From assembly GCA_003512825.1 (NCBI GenBank), contig DOOI01000176.1, positions 1,276 to 9,487 on the forward strand: a stretch of DNA of 8,212 bases, written 5' to 3'. Every line of letters starts with the position of its first letter. The first letter of the stretch is position 1. A program made the position numbers and the translations under genes. Of this stretch, positions 6,086-8,212 are shown piece by piece. The DNA comes from Paracoccaceae bacterium. GTDB taxonomy: Bacteria; Pseudomonadota; Alphaproteobacteria; Rhodobacterales; Rhodobacteraceae. The notes beneath the pieces are model-generated. The model saw only the letters and a list, made by a program, of their open reading frames with translations. It was not told the origin of the DNA and did not search any database.

Positions 6086-7249
6086 TCACGAAGCAGGCAT
6101 CCGGCGCTCGACAATCTCCGCCCACCACGAGCACCCAGCCGGGATAGCCTCATCGTTAAAATTATAAAGCGGATGGTGGACCATGGCCGTATCCCCATTC
6201 CCAACAAGGATATAAGCTCCGGGGCGCTCTTCGAGCATGAAGGCAAAGTCTTCGCCCCCCATCACCAACGGCGCTTCACTACAGTCACCAGAAACCGCCC
6301 GCGCCGCCTCTGCCGCATAGGCCGTGTGCTCTTCGTGATTGACCATGACGGGATAGTTTCTTTTGTAGTTCACCTCAATTTTAGCACCATATGTAGCGGC
6401 AATACCTGCGGATATCTCCTTCATCCGGGTTTCCGCGAGGTCGCGCATCTCACCGCTCATCGTCCGAACAGTGCCTTTCAGATGCACGCGCTGCGGGATG
6501 ACGTTGAAGGCCTTGGAGGAGGTCTCAAAGCTTGTCACAGACACAACGATCTGGCCAATCGGATCCGCATTCCGCGACGCGATGGTTTGCAAGGCAAGGA
6601 CCAAAGTCGACCCAACAACTATGCTATCAATGGTTTCTTGCGGTTTGGCCGCATGGCCACCCTTACCTTCAATCTCGATATCCCAGATGTCAGTTGCCGC
6701 AAAAAAAGCCCCAGACCGAATAGCAAAAGACCCAACAGGCCGCCCCGGCCAATTGTGCATCCCGTAAACTTCCTGAACGTTGAAACGATCCATCATGCCG
6801 TCTTCGCACATTTCACGCCCCCCACCGCCCCCCTCTTCGGCTGGCTGGAAAATCACCACAACAGTGCCGTCGAAGTTTCTGGTTTCACTCAGATATTTTG
6901 CTGCCCCCAACAGCATGGCCGTATGGCCATCATGGCCACAAGCATGCATCGCACCCGGAGTTTTGGAAGCATAGGTGAGGCCGGTTTGCTCATGGATCGG
7001 CAAGGCATCCATATCGGCGCGCAGCCCCACAACTTTTCCACTGGCGGTGCTTCGTCCCTTGATCACACCAACGACCCCTGTGCGGCCTATTCCTGTCACC
7101 ACCTCGTCACAGCCAATATCTTGCAGCACTTTGGCGACCATCGCAGAGGTCCGATGTGTCTCAAACAGGATCTCCGGGTTCTCGTGGATATCCCGTCGCC
7201 ATACGGTGATCTCTTCTTGAAGTTCGGCGAAACGGTTCTTGGCTGGCAT
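6086..7249 (-). CDS. M20D-family amidohydrolase / aminoacylase (hippurate-hydrolase-like), downstream copy
   Basis: A complete 387-residue member of the M20D metallohydrolases (HipO, IAA-amino acid hydrolase and N-acyl amino acid deacylase relatives), which cleave amide-linked acyl groups from amino acids in the cytoplasm. The N-terminal segment WRRDIHENPE and RADMDALPI (77-85) are typical. Probable metal ligands are Cys104 and His106 in MHACGHDGH, Glu138/Glu139 in QPAEEG, His165 in YGMHNWPG, and His359 in VHHPLYNF. The smaller dimerisation domain (about 185-295) contains GKGGHAAKPQ and FNVIPQ. There is no signal peptide. The start has an AGAGGG ribosome site (7257-7262) 7 nt upstream, inside the end of the preceding paralogue. 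Only 3 bp separate that gene's stop from this ATG, so the two are co-transcribed. Substrate cannot be told from sequence. Confidence 0.92.
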   Translation of the reverse strand: MPAKNRFAELQEEITVWRRDIHENPEILFETHRTSAMVAKVLQDIGCDEVVTGIGRTGVVGVIKGRSTASGKVVGLRADMDALPIHEQTGLTYASKTPGAMHACGHDGHTAMLLGAAKYLSETRNFDGTVVVIFQPAEEGGGGGREMCEDGMMDRFNVQEVYGMHNWPGRPVGSFAIRSGAFFAATDIWDIEIEGKGGHAAKPQETIDSIVVGSTLVLALQTIASRNADPIGQIVVSVTSFETSSKAFNVIPQRVHLKGTVRTMSGEMRDLAETRMKEISAGIAATYGAKIEVNYKRNYPVMVNHEEHTAYAAEAARAVSGDCSEAPLVMGGEDFAFMLEERPGAYILVGNGDTAMVHHPLYNFNDEAIPAGCSWWAEIVERRMPAS

Positions 7250-7252
7250 TTC

Positions 7253-8212
7253 TTAACCCTCTTGGCGTGGCATACGTTGTTCAATGAGTTCAACGAAGTA
7301 ACTAACCCCAAATGGGGCCGCATCATCGGTAAAGTCATAGGCGGGGTGGTGGCACATCGGCGTGTCACCATTACCGAGGAAGATATAAGCGCCCGGTCGC
7401 GCCTCTAGCATATAGGAGAAATCTTCAGCAGGCATCACGGGAGCAGTTTCAGGATTAACCTTTACCCCAACGACCGAAGCCGCGTTGATCGCATGTTGCG
7501 TGGCTTCAGGGTTGTTGATGGTGGGTGGATACCCTCGTTGATAATCTATCGCCGCACTTGCGCCATAGGCAGTTGCAGTATGTTCAACAACGGCGCGCAA
7601 CCGTGCTTCAACGAGATCGCGAGTAACGGGATCAAAACATCTCACCGTGCCACGAATATGCGCGGTCTGGGGGATCACGTTGAATGTATCGCTTTCGGTC
7701 TGAAGAGCGGTGACAGAGAGGACCGCGGGCTGAATTGGCTGGACGTTACGCGCCACAACAGATTGCAGGGAAACCACAATTTGTGCGCTTGCAAGTGTGG
7801 TGTCGATCGCTTGGTGTGGCTCTGCGGCGTGACCACCCTTTCCAGTTACTACAATTTCGAATTGATCCGCTGACGCCATTAGGGGGCCGGGACGGATCGC
7901 GAACTCTCCCACCGGCAGTCCAGGATAGTTGTGAAGACCATAGACCTCTTGGACGTTCCAGCGGTCCATTGCACCGTCCTCGACCATCTTGAGACCGCCA
8001 GCGCCCCCCTCTTCGGCCGGCTGGAACAAAAGCACGACGGTCCCGTCAAAGTTCCGGGTTTCCGTGAGGTATTTTGCAGCCCCCAGCAGCATCGCCGTAT
8101 GGCCATCATGGCCGCAGGCGTGCATCTTACCGGGAACTTGACTGGCATAGGCGGCCCCGGTGGCCTCCTCAATGGGCAGCGCGTCCATATCGGCGCGCAG
8201 ACCAATCACCGG
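7253..8212 (-). CDS. M20D-family amidohydrolase / aminoacylase, upstream copy (N-terminus beyond the window)
   Basis: The visible 319 residues enter in frame at the right edge, at about residue 73 by alignment with the neighbour. The true start is outside, and the in-frame GTG at 8209 is simply an internal Val in [15 protein letters not shown]. Counting from that Val, the probable metal ligands are Cys32 and His34 (MHACGHDGH), Glu66/Glu67 (QPAEEG), His93 (YGLHNYPG) and a C-terminal CHHPAYDF His. [11 protein letters not shown] and FNVIPQ mark the dimerisation domain. It is strongly similar to the downstream gene over its whole visible length, with the catalytic half closest, so this is a tandem duplication. 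Three extra residues in this copy account for the 1176-bp offset between matching sites. It is expected to have a similar deacylase activity with a possibly different side-chain preference. Confidence 0.92.
   Translation of the reverse strand, partial: PVIGLRADMDALPIEEATGAAYASQVPGKMHACGHDGHTAMLLGAAKYLTETRNFDGTVVLLFQPAEEGGAGGLKMVEDGAMDRWNVQEVYGLHNYPGLPVGEFAIRPGPLMASADQFEIVVTGKGGHAAEPHQAIDTTLASAQIVVSLQSVVARNVQPIQPAVLSVTALQTESDTFNVIPQTAHIRGTVRCFDPVTRDLVEARLRAVVEHTATAYGASAAIDYQRGYPPTINNPEATQHAINAASVVGVKVNPETAPVMPAEDFSYMLEARPGAYIFLGNGDTPMCHHPAYDFTDDAAPFGVSYFVELIEQRMPRQEG
7257..7262 (-). promoter_or_regulatory. Ribosome binding site of the downstream M20 gene
   Basis: AGAGGG on the minus strand lies 7 nt before the ATG at 7249, within the last codons (Arg-Gln-Glu-Gly) of the upstream copy. 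It decides the start and supports an operon. Confidence 0.7.

Noticed and set aside
6026..7408. A 460-codon open frame on the plus strand, opposite the M20 genes
   Set aside because: It is fully antisense to well-conserved M20 coding sequence, runs across the boundary of both paralogues, has a composition rich in His, Arg and Pro with no recognisable domain, and has no ribosome site. Its ATG is merely the centre of the 20-bp palindrome. GC-rich third positions commonly open such shadow frames.
8207..8209. GTG at 8209 as a start of the right-edge M20 gene
   Set aside because: The reading frame continues upstream to the window edge, and the paralogue has about 73 more residues before this point, including a conserved N-terminal helix.
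1..8212. Mobile elements, CRISPR arrays, tRNA or rRNA genes, phage or defence genes
   Set aside because: I saw no transposase, integrase, terminal repeats, regularly spaced repeats, or structural RNA sequence. All of the coding space is taken by the seven genes described.

Overview
The window looks like chromosomal DNA of an alphaproteobacterium, most likely of the Rhodobacterales (Roseobacter-type). The grounds are GC-rich coding with GC-rich third positions, a gph gene divergent from a glmU-glmS pair, a small Ala/Pro-rich lipoprotein of a type I associate with that order, and tandem M20-family aminoacylase genes. This assignment rests on protein character and remembered gene order, not on any database search.

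Layout. The left edge (1-202, minus) holds the start of a HAD phosphatase resembling phosphoglycolate phosphatase. A 130-bp divergent region separates it from a plus-strand three-gene unit, 333-4281. That unit is glmU, then glmS 2 bp later, then an AlkD-like DNA alkylation repair protein whose start overlaps the glmS stop (ATGA). It meets a minus-strand lipoprotein gene (4284-4796) tail to tail with 2 bp between the stops. An 81-bp divergent gap leads to plus-strand moaA (4878-5882). Next comes a 203-bp convergent intergenic stretch. It contains a near-perfect bidirectional terminator and then a dense run of dyads, including a 20-bp perfect palindrome and copies of ACGCAAA spaced 11 bp apart. 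From 6086 to the right edge the minus strand carries two tandem, clearly homologous M20D amidohydrolase (aminoacylase/hippurate-hydrolase-like) genes. They are 3 bp apart, and the upstream one is cut by the window edge.

Functions. GlmS makes glucosamine-6-phosphate and GlmU performs the last two steps to UDP-GlcNAc, the precursor of peptidoglycan and lipid A. GlmM, the step between, is not in this window. MoaA starts molybdenum cofactor synthesis and stands alone here. The M20 pair probably deacylates N-acyl amino acids or related amides.

Most of the window is ordinary housekeeping sequence, and I see no convincing new multi-gene system. The points most worth a second look are the structured intergenic region 5947-6085, the lipoprotein's C-terminal domain (possibly a divergent RlpA-like barrel), the coupling of a DNA repair gene to glmS, and the apparent lack of a leader on moaA.
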